A DNA stretch of 64,000 bases, taken from the NCBI RefSeq assembly GCF_000002865.3, contig NW_001865053.1:635542-699541 (forward strand), read 5' to 3'. A model generated the notes under the pieces. The model was not told the DNA's origin. It did no database searches and saw nothing but the letters and a program-made list of their open reading frames with translations. This document shows positions 1 to 14,017 of this stretch, in pieces (the stretch's first letter is position 1; every line of letters begins with the position of its first letter). This DNA comes from Monosiga brevicollis MX1. Lineage: Eukaryota; Opisthokonta; Choanoflagellata; Craspedida; Salpingoecidae. Both the position numbers and the translations under genes were made by a program.

Positions 1-150
1 GGGGGTTGGTTGGTTTAACCTTCCATTCTTCTTGATATCCTTCCCCCTTTTTTGCTGTCCAAACTGTGTTCTCGGCTTCTTTGGTCATGCTTCCCCGCAT
101 CTCGCAGCCTGTGCTCTGCCTCCTCATCCACCCTGTCTGTGCTCTTGCTA
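1..150 (+). other. Intron sequence upstream of the first visible helicase exon
   Basis: The stretch is pyrimidine-rich and ends in a TAG acceptor at 148-150, directly before an exon that reads in frame into DHX36-type helicase motif Ib. I see no exon here. Motif I (Walker A) and the N-terminal regions of the helicase must lie left of the window. Confidence 0.6.
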
Positions 151-3100
151 GATCCGCCTGGATGCACGCCTGCCGCGCTCTCATGGTTCCATTACCTTTT
201 GCACCGTTGGCATTTTGCTTCGCCGCCTCATCAATGACAGTAGCCTGCAAGACATCAGGTTGCATCGATACCCCCCCCCTTTTTGTTTTCCTTCCTTTTG
301 TCCTCACAACAATCTCTGACTACGTTTGCATGACGCTCCGCCTGCTCAGCCATATTATCTTGGATGAGGTGCATGAGCGAGACATCTTGACCGACTTTCT
401 CTTGGTCATCATCAAGGACATCTTGCCCAAGCGCCCATCGCTCAAGGTGGGCGACGGCAAATGGCCTGCCTTGACGAACTTTCCTTCTTGACCGGACTGT
501 GCGAAGCTCACGCCACCACCTTTGCATTCTACATTGGTGGGGCCAACTCGCTCTGACATTTGCAGGTCATTCTGATGTCGGCCACTCTGAATGCTGAGAC
601 CTTCTCCTCATACTTTCCCGGTTCTACGACCCTACACATCCCTGGTAACAAGACGACCGGCTGTTGCATGCACCTTTTCATTCTGAGCTCCCGACACTGC
701 CCATGATCACTTTTGCAATGAATATCGTGTAGGCTTTACCTACCCTGTTGAAGAACTCTACCTGGCCGACGTGTTGGATGAGATTCGTTATCGCCTCCCA
801 CCACCGCGCGATTCGTTTGGTGGGGGTCGAGGCGGCCGAGGTCGTGGTTTTGGCGGCCGGGGCCGAGGTCGGGGTCGAGGAGGCCGAGGCCGAGGCCGCG
901 GTGGCTTTCGCCATGAGGAGGAAGGTGGTATCGGGGATGAGGCGCAGGCCACAGCCGAGGAGCTGCAGCAACAGGCAGCATACCAAGCCTATGTCAGCTC
1001 GCTGGCTGTACGTGAAAGCACGCTTTGTTCCCTTCTTGCCCTGCTTTGACTTACACGCTTTTGACGGAGGAGAAATACACGTTCTTTGGTGCCTCACCCC
1101 ATCCGAGGTGCTTGGTGGTGACCTTTTAGGCCAGCGGATATTCCCACCAGACGATAGAAGGTTTGCGCCGGCGGCCTATTGATGAGACTGAAGCCATGAT
1201 CGATTACGATCTTGTTACAGCAGTGATTTGGCACATTTGTCGCAACAAGCCCGATGGTGCCATTCTCTGCTTCATGCCTGGCTGGACTGATATTCAGAAG
1301 GTCTATGAGACGTGAGTTTTATTCTTTGACACTTTGAGATTGGTTTTTTGTTTTTGTTTTTTGTTTTTTTTGTTTTTTGTTTTTTTGTTTTTTTCAGCGT
1401 GGCGCTTGTTAGAACCCTTTCAATGCCTTCATGGGCAGGAATCATCGCCAACATCCCTGCCCACTCAGAGGATGCGCCATTTCGTTGTTTACATGATGTT
1501 GTCTGTCCTCGTCTGCCATCACGATAGTCTGAAGAGCAGTGGGCCCACCGCCAATCGTCAGAAGTACCGTGTTTTGCCGCTTCACTCCATGTTGCCTACA
1601 GCCCAGCAGCAGCAGGTGCGTCATTCACCACTGCTCGCCTAGCCCGACAGCCACGCGCGTTATTGCTGACCAAGTCCTGGCCTCACATGTGTGCCCGGAG
1701 TACACTAGATTTTCGACCGGCCGCCGGCAGGCGTGCGCAAGATTGTGATCGCCACCAATATTGCTGAGACTAGCATCACGATCGATGACGTTGTTTACGT
1801 CATTGACACGGGTCTCGGCAAGGAAAAGGTTGGTCTTGGCCGATTGCTCCTTCTCAGGGTTGCGGCGTACCATTCTTGGCTCCTGCCTGATGGCTGCCTG
1901 CCTCACATCATACAGACTTATGATGAAGTCAGTCACCTCTCCGAACTCAAGGCAACTTGGGTCAGCAAGGCATCATCTCGCCAGCGAAAGGGACGCGCCG
2001 GTCGTGTTCAGGATGGTGCGGAAAAAGCGTGCGCATGTGATTGGCAAGCGTGTGCTTTCCCTCTTGTATTTACCTCATTCGATCCTGACTGGACATGGTG
2101 TGTGTGTGTGTGCGCGCGCGAATCCGCTTGCTGTGTTGCTTTGAAATTGGTGGGGGGCCAAAGGTGTGTGCTATCACCTGTTTACCCGGTTCCGCTTGGC
2201 ACAAATGGAGGACAATCAGCTGCCCGAGCTGTTGCGCACACCTCTCGAGGAACTTATTTTACAGATTAAGGTGAGAGTTCGCAACTGCTTTGTGGCAGCC
2301 AATATTGGACTTGGCTGAAATGTCAAGCCCACTGTGTTGTCTACCATAGATTCTCAAACTTGGTCAAGCCAGCGATTTCTTGCAGCGTGCCATCGATCAG
2401 TACGCATCCGTCGTGGCACCGCCTCCGCCGTCGCCCCAAGGGGCACTCATCATGTCATGCAATTCTTGTTTGTTTTTTGTTTTTGTTTTTGTTTTTGCAC
2501 TGATGATCGCCATCCTGTGACGTGCCCAGGCCCTCGCCACAAGCCGTGGAAAACGCTTTGAAAGCACTGCGCCAGCTTCATGCCCTTGACAAGGAGGAAA
2601 ACCTGCTTCCGTTGGGGTCAGTTTGGTCCGAGATGCAAGAAAGAACAAGGCGAACTCTTGGTCTCCCACCCAATCAATCTCTTGTTGCTGGTGGAATACC
2701 AAGCTGTGTTGATACATGTTGGGTTTCTCATGGCGCGACATGATTGACCGTGTGTGGCTGAAACAGACATCATTTGGCGCAGCTTCCCGTGGCACCCAAG
2801 ATCGGTCGAATGCTGGTGTTTGCAGCCATGCTGCAGTGTCTGAAACCCATCTCTGTCATTGCGGCGAGCTTGAGCTTCAAGGACCCATTCTCAGCTCCCA
2901 TCGACAAGCAAAAGGTAAAGCCCAAAGATTGCAGGGACGAGTTGAATCCCCAGTGGTCGAATGTGCGTGTGGGGGAGACAGTGAGATTCATTCATGCCAA
3001 TGGTGGACTAGGTCATGGATCAACGCCGCCGCGCCATGGCACCGGAGGCGATGAGCGACCATATTACGCTTTTGCGTGCATACCAAGGCTGGGAGGAAGA

Positions 3101-4360
3101 GCTGCGACATGGCGGGGCTCGCGAGTACTGCTGGGACAACTTTTTATCGAGTTCAACGTTGAACATGATCCGGGATATGGCCGGGCAGCTCATGGATTTG
3201 CTGCGTGACATTGGTTTCATCTCGGCTGAAGTGGACTTTAACCGACATGCTGACAACACACAGCTCATCAAGGCTGTGTTGGCAGCCGGCCTGTATCCCA
3301 ACGTCATCTCCGTTCAGCACCCGCACGGTCTGTATTGTTTTTGCGTGTGAATTAACTGTCTCATGGCTCGACGCTTCATCTTCTCGTGCGCGAGGGTCTG
3401 TTTCGAGAGATTCTTGTGCGCCCTGGTGTTCTCTTTATGTGCTTGTAATTCTTTTTTATTATTATTCTTATTGTTCGGTGTTCTTTTGACTTGCCTGACT
3501 TTGCACTGTAGGGCGGAAGTTTGGTGAACGTCCCCCCAAGCTGTTTACACAGGAGGATGGACGCGTCACGCTGCATCCCAAATCTGTTTTGGCCGAGGAG
3601 GTGCGCTTTGGACCCCCCACTTGCTCGTTGCGCATCTCGACTGCAGTCAGCTCCTGCGGGCAACGATTGACTCTGACACGTGTTGCGCTGGGATCACTCC
3701 CGGGCTTGCTCGTCGCTAGACGGTGTTTGAGACCAAGTGGTTGGTGTATCACCTTAAAATGCGCACGACCTCGTTGTTTGTGTACGACGCGACCATGGTT
3801 CAGCCGTTGGCCCTGCTGTTTTTTGGAGGCGAGGTGCGGACATGCCGCCTTGTTGCTCATGGGCACGGGGGGTTTCTCTTTTTGTTTCAGCCATATCACA
3901 TCAAAACTGTTGGTGCTCTAGATTTCGACGGGCATGGAGGACGGCGAGGAGATTATCCAAGTCGATGACTTTATTACTTTTCGATCACCCGTAAGTTCCT
4001 TTTGATGCAACACGATGCTTTGACAGGTGTCGTGTGCACGGCGCGCACGCTGTCTGTGCGCGTTGTGGGTGTCTGTTTGGCGGTGCGCCTGTGTCGCTGT
4101 CGGGCTGCGACTCAGCTCGGGTAACTTGAAATGTATAGGCGCGGACAGCAGACCTGGTGCGCGACCTACGAGACCAGGTTGACCATATTTTGCAGAAGCG
4201 GATTCGCAACCCATCGTCGCGGTTCGACGAGCGCGAGGCACGCATCTTGGCAGCCATTATCGACCTGATCACCCACGAAGAAGTGGATCGCCAACGGTTC
4301 ATGGATGGGCGCAAGCAGTACACGCGACGAGATCCCGACTGGCGTCTTGAGCAGCCATAG
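151..4360 (+). CDS. DHX36: DHX36-type DEAH-box helicase (5'-truncated)
   Basis: ATP-dependent DEAH/RHA helicase; animal DHX36 unwinds G-quadruplex DNA and RNA. Exons read in order: motif Ib ([14 protein letters not shown], from 151), motif II DEVH (about 363), motif III SAT (about 578), an Arg-Gly-rich insert (about 815-905), the motif IV region [13 protein letters not shown] (to 1311), motif [14 protein letters not shown] (about 1752), and motif [11 protein letters not shown] (about 1984). The HA2/ratchet region follows ([13 protein letters not shown], about 2780; [10 protein letters not shown], about 2860), then the OB-fold ([18 protein letters not shown], about 3738) and a C-terminal helix (ILAAIIDLI), with TAG at 4358-4360. 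The run of motifs after HA2 follows DHX36 more closely than DHX9 or YTHDC2. About a dozen introns of roughly 80-130 bp break the frame. Walker A and any N-terminal G4-binding motif are outside the window. The exon around 1400-1570 is uncertain. Family call is firm; exact orthology is inferred from memory of the human protein. Confidence 0.9.
816..906 (+). repeat. RGG-rich low-complexity coding insert in the helicase
   Basis: Short GGTCG/GGCCGAGG-type repeats encode a run of Arg-Gly and Arg-Gly-Gly units between motif III and the second RecA domain. The frame stays open and in phase with the flanking helicase exons ([16 protein letters not shown] before, RHEEEGG after). Family members outside this lineage usually carry such repeats at a terminus. 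Confidence 0.8.
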
Positions 4361-6589
<2,229 letters not shown>

Positions 6590-9500
6590 ATGACAGCCCC
6601 GGCTGCACCACCGCTTTCGCATGTCGGAGCCTCAGCCAGCGGTAGCTCAACGCTTGGCGGCACCTCTCTGACGGGCACCTCCCTAACGGGTACCTCTATG
6701 GCTGGCACCTCCCTAACCGGTACCTCCATGGCTGGCACCTCCCTGACGGGTACCTCCATGGCTGGCACCTCCCTGACGGGTACCTCCATGGCTGGCACCT
6801 CCCTGACTGGCACCTCGCTTGCGGGTACCTCGCTCGCGGGCCATTCCTTGATGGGCACCTCGCTCGCGGGTGGTGCCAGCCTCACCCAAGGTGCCACATC
6901 GAGGCCTGGACAGGTCGCTCATAGTGGTCCAGCACTCTCCAGCGCTTCGTTGGCAGCACCAATTGTGTCGTCCCCTTATAATCCCGCAGTCTCGCTACCC
7001 GTATCATCATCGCATGCCCCCGTTACCAGCATGCCCGCTAGCAGCGCAGGGCAAGCTCCTGTGAGCCTACAGTCCTCTCTTTCCAACGGGGTACCTGTGT
7101 CAAGCATGGCCAACAGCTCCGCTCCAGCGTCCATGACAATGACCTATCCCTCCCAGCAGTCCATGCAACATCGACCCATGGCAGGCCAGAGCCTCCAGGG
7201 ACAGTCATTGCAAGGCTCAAGTCTCCAGGGCTCAAGTCTCCAGGGCTCAAGTCTCCAGGGCTCAAGTCTCCAGGGCTCGGGCCTTCAAGGATCGAGTCTT
7301 CAAGGATCGAGTCTTCAAGGATCGAGTCTTCAAGGATCGAGTCTTCAAGGCTCAAGCTTGGCTCCACAGCGCGCACCGATGCAGCAGCCTAGTGGCCCGA
7401 TGCAAAATCATTCTTTGCAAGGCCAATCCCTCCAAGGACAATCCCTTCAAGGACAGCCTGCGACCAGCCAGCCGCCCCTCGGACAGCCCGCGATGCAAGG
7501 TATACAGCATTCTGCCCTGCCAGTACAATCAGTCGCTGGTCGAGGCCTACCACCTCACAGCCTACAGGGTCCACCCGTCTCTACCTTGGGCCACCCTAGC
7601 TTGGCTCGCCAGCCAATGCACAGCCAAGGTGCTGTTCTTAGCCAAGGTGCCATGCCTGTACGCGGCGCACCATTGCCTGCCACATCCACGGCCCTCCCAG
7701 GCATGTCAGCAAATGGCTCTCTAAGCCAGGGTGCTGTTCCAAGCGCCCGTGTCAACCCTGCTGCCATGCAAATGTATTCCCAAGGAGCTCCACAGGCTTA
7801 CTCTCAAATGCCTGTCAGCATGGTCTCCGCTGGCGGTCCCGTGGTATCCCAGGGCATGCCTCGTACCACAGGCCCCATGCCCATGTCTGCTGCTTCACAA
7901 AACCCTCAGGCTGCCATGGCCTACCGACAACAGCAACAGCACCAACAACAAATGGCTCTGCAGCAACAATACCGGCAACAGCAGCAGCAACAGCAACTAC
8001 ATCAGCAACAGCAACTGCAACAACAGCAACAGTTGCAGCAAATGCAAATGCCGTCCACCAGCATGATGCCGTCCACCAGCATGATGCCGTCCACTAGCAT
8101 GATGCCGTCCACCAGCATGATGCCCGCCACCAGCATGATGCCCGCCACCAGCATGATGCCCGCCAACGGTACGAAGTTTTGCGTTCGAATGTCACCTTGC
8201 TTGTGCTCCATGACCTGCCCGTAACCGTTTTTCTCAATCATAAGCCCGCCACATGATTACTCACCCCGATGCTTGTCATAATCTTGTCACGTGGCAGGTG
8301 GCATAAACCCAACCATGAGTGCCAACCAACGTAATGCGTCCCTGCGCCGACCTGGTGCACCTTCAAATCTGGACCTACGAGCCATCTCCAACCACAGCTC
8401 GCCCAACCTCAACCCAGGCGCCTTACCGCCGCAGCAACAGCAACAACAGCAACTCCCGGGCCAGCCGCCGGGCATGGGCATGCAGGGCCAACCTCAGCGC
8501 TACCTTCCTCAAGGCAGTCAACCAATGGTTCTGCCGGGAGGTGTGGTCGGCCGTGGTGCGCCAATGACAAATCTTGGATCTCGACCTGGTCAAGCCGCTC
8601 CAAATGGCCTGCAGCTGCCCAATGGCTCCATTGCCAGTGATGCCAGCGGTGGCATGTCGAGTTTAGCTGGCGGTAACTTGGGCCATGACCAGCTGGGGGC
8701 CCTCAACGCAACGTCTATGAGTGGTGGTGCCACTGGCATGGCGCCTGCGCATTCTGAGACTGAAAGCAAGGCGGCCTTGTCTCGCCGCCGGGCCATCCAG
8801 CAGCAGCTCATGCTTTTAATCCATGCCTACAAATGCAAGCTACCTGACAAGGATGATCGCAATGTGAGTTGTGTCTGCTTGGATGCCATCTCGGCTTCGC
8901 TTTGCATCCATGGCTAGCATGTCGCCCTGATTCCGTCCCTTTTGTGTATTTTCAAAGGTACCGCCCAATGGACAGGTTTGTTCGGTTCGCTACTGCAAAG
9001 TCATGAAGAATGTGCTTCGCCACATGGCCACCTGCCGTGATGGCAAACAATGCTCGGGTAAGTTGGCTCGCATGTTCTCTCGGGCAGCTTTGTCTGTGTG
9101 CGTGTGTTGAGGGAAAAAAAAAAAAAAAGAGGTCCTCTCTCCCACTCTCATTCTCTGTTCTGCACGAACAATGTCAGTTCCACATTGTGGCTCCTCTCGT
9201 CAGATCATTTCTCATTACAGTACCTGTAAAGAGGCCGACTGTCCGATTTGTGATCCCTTGCGAAAGCCGCCTCACGGAAAGCGACCACCAACGAGCGAGG
9301 CGCGAGATCAAACAGAGCTCAGAAATCTCCTCACAACAGAGGGGGCACCTCCTGCCAAGCGAGCCAATCGTGCTGTGCCTGTTCAAAAAGCAGCGGTCAA
9401 GGCCGACAATAAAATTAGCCCAAGTGCTGCCGCCGCTGCGGCTGCGGCTGCTGCTGTTGCTGCTGCTGCTCGTACAAGTCAGGCACAGACACTAGCACAG

Positions 9501-12500
9501 AGTCGACCATCATTAACGACGACCGGAGCGCCTTCTAACCCCAACTTACAGCCAATGGTCATAGCCAGCGGCGCGCCTACCACTTTGGGTGCCAAAAGCG
9601 GGGCTGGGGCCGGCTCGGCTCCTGTTGACTGGCGGCAAAGCGTTCATCCCAAACGGCCGAAGCTCATCGAGAAGCTTATTGGAGCTCTCAAGTATGTTGA
9701 GTCGGTCCTGTACATGTCGCAATCTTTATTCAAGGCAACGTTGTTGGGATCTCACCAACCGCGATGTGGCGGACAACTTGTTAGGGAATGCGTCTCTTCA
9801 GCCGAGTCTGTCGCGAAGCAAGACCAGCTTCAGGAGATGGCCAAAAAAATCGAAGCGACCGTTTTTAAAGAGGTTTGCTTGGCTGGCCGTCCCCATGCTG
9901 CGTCGTTTGTCCATTGGTTTCAGGCTTTGGCAGGCGTGTTTTGGTTCATACACATTTACGTTTGGCCGTGACATCCGAATTTCATAGGCCACTGACAACG
10001 AAAGCTATTATCAAAAATTGGCGGAGAAAATCTACAAGATCAAGAAAGCAAAGCAGGATCGCCAGAAGCGACAGGCGACCAGTCGCCAAATCAAGGAGTG
10101 GCCACGCGATGAACTCAAGCACCACTTTTCGCCTGTTTTGGAGAGGCTCAAGGGCATGTCTGCGGCTGAGTGCTTTTTGCGCCCTGTCGACCCTATTGAG
10201 CTTAACATTCCAGACTATTTTGAAATTATCAAGAAGCCCATGGACTTGTCGACGATTGAAGATAAACTGGAGAAAGGCACCTACAAGGACCCGTGGGAGT
10301 TTTGCGATGATATGCGTCTCATGTTCAAAAACGCTTGGACTTACAATCCCAAGAACCACGTTGTTTACAAGTTCACCAATGAGGTTCGTCATTGCTGGTG
10401 TTTGTCCTTCGAGGTGATGTGTACCTGCGCTGTTTTTCGGATTTTGATTTTTATTTTATTTTATTTTTTTTTTTTTAAATAGGTTTCCAGCGTTTTTGAG
10501 GATACCATCGATTTGGTCATGAAGCGTCTGCGCTTCTGCTGTGGCAAAGAGGTCGGTGTTGCTCAAACGATCTTGCTATGAGCTCGTCTTCAAAAGGGCC
10601 GCTGATTCGCCTTGTCACTTTCATTTTGTATTTGATGCCTTTGGTTTTCACAGCTCACATTCAATCCTCAAGTACTTTACTGCTCGGTGAAACAAATCTG
10701 TCCGATTCGTCGCGACGAGGAGTACATGAAGTACGACGCAAATCTCAACTCGGCATTCAACTGCTGTATGGCCTGTTGGAAGGAGACAGAGGGTGAAAAG
10801 TCCACTTTTACCATCTCAGCTGAGCTGACACCCGATCAGAAAGAGTACGTGGGCCTGATCGCCTGCAACGGTTCAAGAAGAGAACGTTTCCAACATGATC
10901 CTCGTTCTTCGCGGGGCGCCTCACCCTATGCCGTGCCTTTTGTCGCTACCTTTAGAATTGAAGTCAGCCGTACGCACTTTACCAAAGCCATCAACAACCA
11001 CATTGATTACGAAGAGTTTGTCACCTGCGCCGGCTGTGGTCGCCGGCACCATCAAATTTGCGTCATGTATCATGCCAGCATTCACAAGGAGTTCATTTGC
11101 CAAGCCTGCAGCAAGAGCAACTCGGCGACCTTGAGCAACCCCTACCCTGCACACAGTAAGCAAGCTTGCGCGTGGATCTTTCCCCCCACCCTCGGACGCG
11201 CTCGCTGGGGTTTTTTTCTTCTTCTTTTTTTTGCTTTTTTGCTTTTTTGCTTTTTTGCTTTTTTGCTTTTTTGCTTTTTTTCCTTCTCCCGGGCTCACAT
11301 TCACATATTCGCTCTTTCCCAGAACTTCCGCGAACCAAGCTGAGCGATTATCTCGAGAAGCGTGTGAACGATTGCCTGCACGATGAGACCGTGTCCTCGC
11401 CACCAGAAGCCAGACGTGTGACAGTGCGCGTGCACTCTTCTCGAGAGCGTGGCGTGGTTGTCAAGGACAACATTCGCCGCTATTATGCCGACACTGAGGA
11501 CCCTCTGCCCGCCGAGTACCCATATCGCACCAAAGCCATCTTTGTTTATCAAGAATCAGAGGGTCATGAGGTGTGCTTTTTTGGGCTACATGTTCAGGAA
11601 TACGGTGACGATTGTCCCGGCCCAAACCGCCGGCGCGTTTACATTAGCTATCTCGACTCTGTGTTCTTCTTTGAGCCGTCCAGCTTGCGCACCAAGGTCT
11701 ACCACCAACTCTTGATTGGTTATTTACAGTATATGGCTGCGCTTGGCTACATGTATGCGCATATTTGGGCCTGCCCCCCTGCTGCGGGCGACGACTACAT
11801 CTTTCACTGCCATCCGACAGAACAAAAGACGCCCACGCCGAAGCGTCTTTCGCAGTGGTACGCGAAGATGCTCAAGGCAGCCAAGGAGCAAAATGCCATT
11901 CACGACTTTTACGACATGTACCAATACGTGTGCAGTCGTGACATTGTCCGTGGCCGCGATTTACCTTATTTTGAGGGCGATTACTGGGTCAATCGCCTTG
12001 AGAGCCTTGTACAGGAGATCGACCAGGCAGATGGCAATGACGATGGGGGCATGCTTTCCCTGGACAAGGTGGGCAAGAAGAAATCGAAGAAAAACACCAA
12101 GGGCGGCAAAAAGAAGGGCGGCAAGGGCAGCAAAAAGCAGGCCGCCGACATTGATGAGACTCTGGCAAACCGCGCATGGCCCGAGATTGAGAAGAACAAG
12201 TCTGTTTTTTTCGTGGTGCAGCTCCACGCTGACCCCGTCAACCTACCAACATTCAAGGCTGATCCGGACCCAGACATCACATGCGATTTCATGGATGGCC
12301 GAGAGCCTTTCTTGCAACATTGCCGCGAGAACAACCATGAGTTTAGCACGCGCCGACGAGCCCTTTATTCTAGTATGATGATGCTGTACAAGCTGCATAC
12401 TGATGAGTCATCGGGCTACACCTGCAACCACTGCTCAACGCAAATCAGTAGCATGGACTTTCGATACCATTGCACGGTGTGCCCCGACTATGACCTTTGC

Positions 12501-14017
12501 GTCAAGTGTCACAAGGAGGGTGTGCACAAGCATGAGATGAAGCAGCTTGGTCTTGGCATGGCCCCTGCCGTCAATGCCGATGGTCAAAAGATGACGCGAT
12601 CACAGCAGAGCGTCGAAACGTTGCGTCGCGCTCTTTTGGCCCTGCACCACGCCCATCAGTGTAAAAATCCGCAGTGTGACACAAAGGCTTGCCCACAAAT
12701 TAAGGGCATGATTGAGCACATGAACACGTGCAACATGCGCAGCTCGCAGTGTGCGCAGTGCAAACCGTTGTTGACTATCGTGGCGCACCATGCCAAGGTC
12801 TGCAACAATTCGAACTGTCAGATTCCTCTGTGTCGACAATGCAAGGCCCGTTTTGCTGAGAATCAGCGAATGGCCCTCATGCGTCAACAAACCCAGGTTG
12901 GTCTTCGTCGTCTCGGTTTTTGGGGGGGGGGGGGGGGGGTTCTCTCTTGTTTTTGAAATCACTAATAATTCTCTCTTTCTCTCTCTCTCCTGATTCGTAT
13001 TTGTCCTTTAGGCTCGTCGCATGAACGTCATGGAGCACATGAATAGCACACCGGCCGCCGCAGCACCGCCCGCGCCTGCTGCTGCTACTGATGCACCCAT
13101 GACTCGCGAAGCCCTAGCCATCGTCTTGCGCCATCTTCCCGAAAAGGTTCGCCCCGATCTCTTGCTGCAAGCAATGATCCCTGGTTCTGCGTGCTATGCC
13201 CTCACGTAGCCGCCTTGCATCGCGCCCTTTCGCTTGTTTGTGTCTCTGGAACCATTGCGTCTGATCGTGATAGGAACAGAAGCACTACCAAACGGCCATG
13301 CTCAATCAAAAGAAAATCAAGGAAGCTATGGCTCAGCTGCAAGCAAAGATAAAGGCAGCACCTCGCGACTCTGCCGCATCCAAGACCGACGAGACTCATT
13401 TAAAAAAGATGCATGCGCGTTATATTGAACTACGCGCGTTCATCTTGCAGCTTCACAAGAAGGGACATGCGCTTGCCGTCAACGCAGGTGCCTTGCCCCA
13501 GCTTGCTACGGCTACGCCATCAGTTGCGGGTGCACCTCGCGCTACGCCCGCCAAGGCAGAGCCCGTTTCAAGTGCTGCTGCCACCCAACCCGCTGTTAGC
13601 GGTCAAGGCCGCAATATGTCCGAGAAGCAGCGCCAAGTGATGATTTATGTGACCAAACTGGCTGCGATGCCTCCAGCACAGGCTGAGGTGGAGCTTAAAC
13701 GTCTACCTCCCAACCAAGCCGAGCTGCTGCGTAACCTCATAAAGGCGCGGCATGAGGTACGAGTCGGATGGTCGGGCATCATTCGCGATGATGACCGTCG
13801 TTGATCGCTCTGCCTGCATGCTCATGTTGCATTCCCGTTGGTTTTGGGCTTGTAGCGCCAGGTTCGGGAGCGCCTCGCAGGGGGCTCGTCAGGCCAGTCA
13901 CAAGCCCAGGGTATCTTGACAAGTGCGCTGGCGGCTGGTCAGCAGCCAAGTCAAAGCCAAGCGCAACCCCCAGCTTCGGCTAGTCAAACCCTGGGTGACC
14001 TAGCAGATCAACTATGA
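6590..14017 (+). CDS. p300/CBP-type histone acetyltransferase (KAT3)
   Basis: Transcriptional co-activator acetyltransferase with the metazoan domain order. The start is the ATG at 6590 (context CGCCATGA). The 5' frame extension to 6533 begins only with TTG. The N-terminal exon is low complexity: TSLTG/TSMAG repeats, GSSLQ repeats, poly-Gln and MMPSTS repeats. Then come TAZ1 (RAIQQQLMLLIHAYKCKL, SSRQIISHYSTC; about 8775-9290) and KIX, split by introns (WRQSVHPKRPKLIEKLIGALK about 9630; AKKIEATVFKE, YYQKLAEKIYKIKKAK to 10060). The bromodomain follows (PDYFEIIKKPMDLSTIEDKL about 10210; AWTYNP), then the RING/PHD region (10640-11150). The HAT exon spans from about 11325, with DDYIFHCHP, the substrate-loop RLSQWY and DLPYFEGDYW. 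A Lys-rich loop lies at 12069-12146, ZZ at about 12410-12540 (CNHCSTQISSMDFRYHC) and TAZ2 at about 12610-12860. The C-terminus ends in TGA at 14015-14017. About ten introns. Catalytic landmarks look intact. Confidence 0.95.
6656..6880 (+). repeat. 30-bp coding repeat (TSLTGTSMAG units) in KAT3 exon 1
   Basis: Tandem ACCTCC-CTGACG-GGT and ACCTCC-ATGGCT-GGC pairs form a 30-bp unit repeated about four times with near-identical DNA, flanked by more diverged 15-bp units. They encode alternating TSLTG, TSMAG and TSLAG pentapeptides. Confidence 0.9.
7188..7372 (+). repeat. 15-bp coding repeat (GSSLQ units) in KAT3 exon 1
   Basis: Two homogenised blocks sit side by side. One is several copies of GGCTCAAGTCTCCAG; the next is four copies of GGATCGAGTCTTCAA. 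Both encode the same GSSLQ pentapeptide with different codons. Confidence 0.9.
8049..8166 (+). repeat. 18-bp coding repeat (MMPSTS units) in KAT3 exon 1
   Basis: Near-identical ATGATGCCGTCCACCAGC units are followed by ATGATGCCCGCCACCAGC units, encoding MMPSTS and then MMPATS. They follow a poly-Gln tract (about 7930-8045) and end at the exon's GTACGA donor. Confidence 0.9.
11228..11280 (+). repeat. (GCTTTTTT)n tandem repeat in a KAT3 intron
   Basis: About six copies of an 8-bp unit, T-rich on the gene's sense strand, lie in the intron between the PHD exon and the HAT exon (acceptor about 11324). They may serve as an extended pyrimidine tract. Confidence 0.85.
12921..12938 (+). repeat. Poly-G run in a KAT3 intron
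   Basis: About 18 consecutive G follow TTTTT in the intron after the TAZ2 exon and are followed by a CT-rich acceptor region. Runs like this are prone to length error in assembly. Confidence 0.9.

Noticed and set aside
7190-7372. Regular short repeats that could suggest a CRISPR-like array
   Set aside because: Units are contiguous, 15 bp, with no spacers, and they encode in-frame GSSLQ in a eukaryotic gene.
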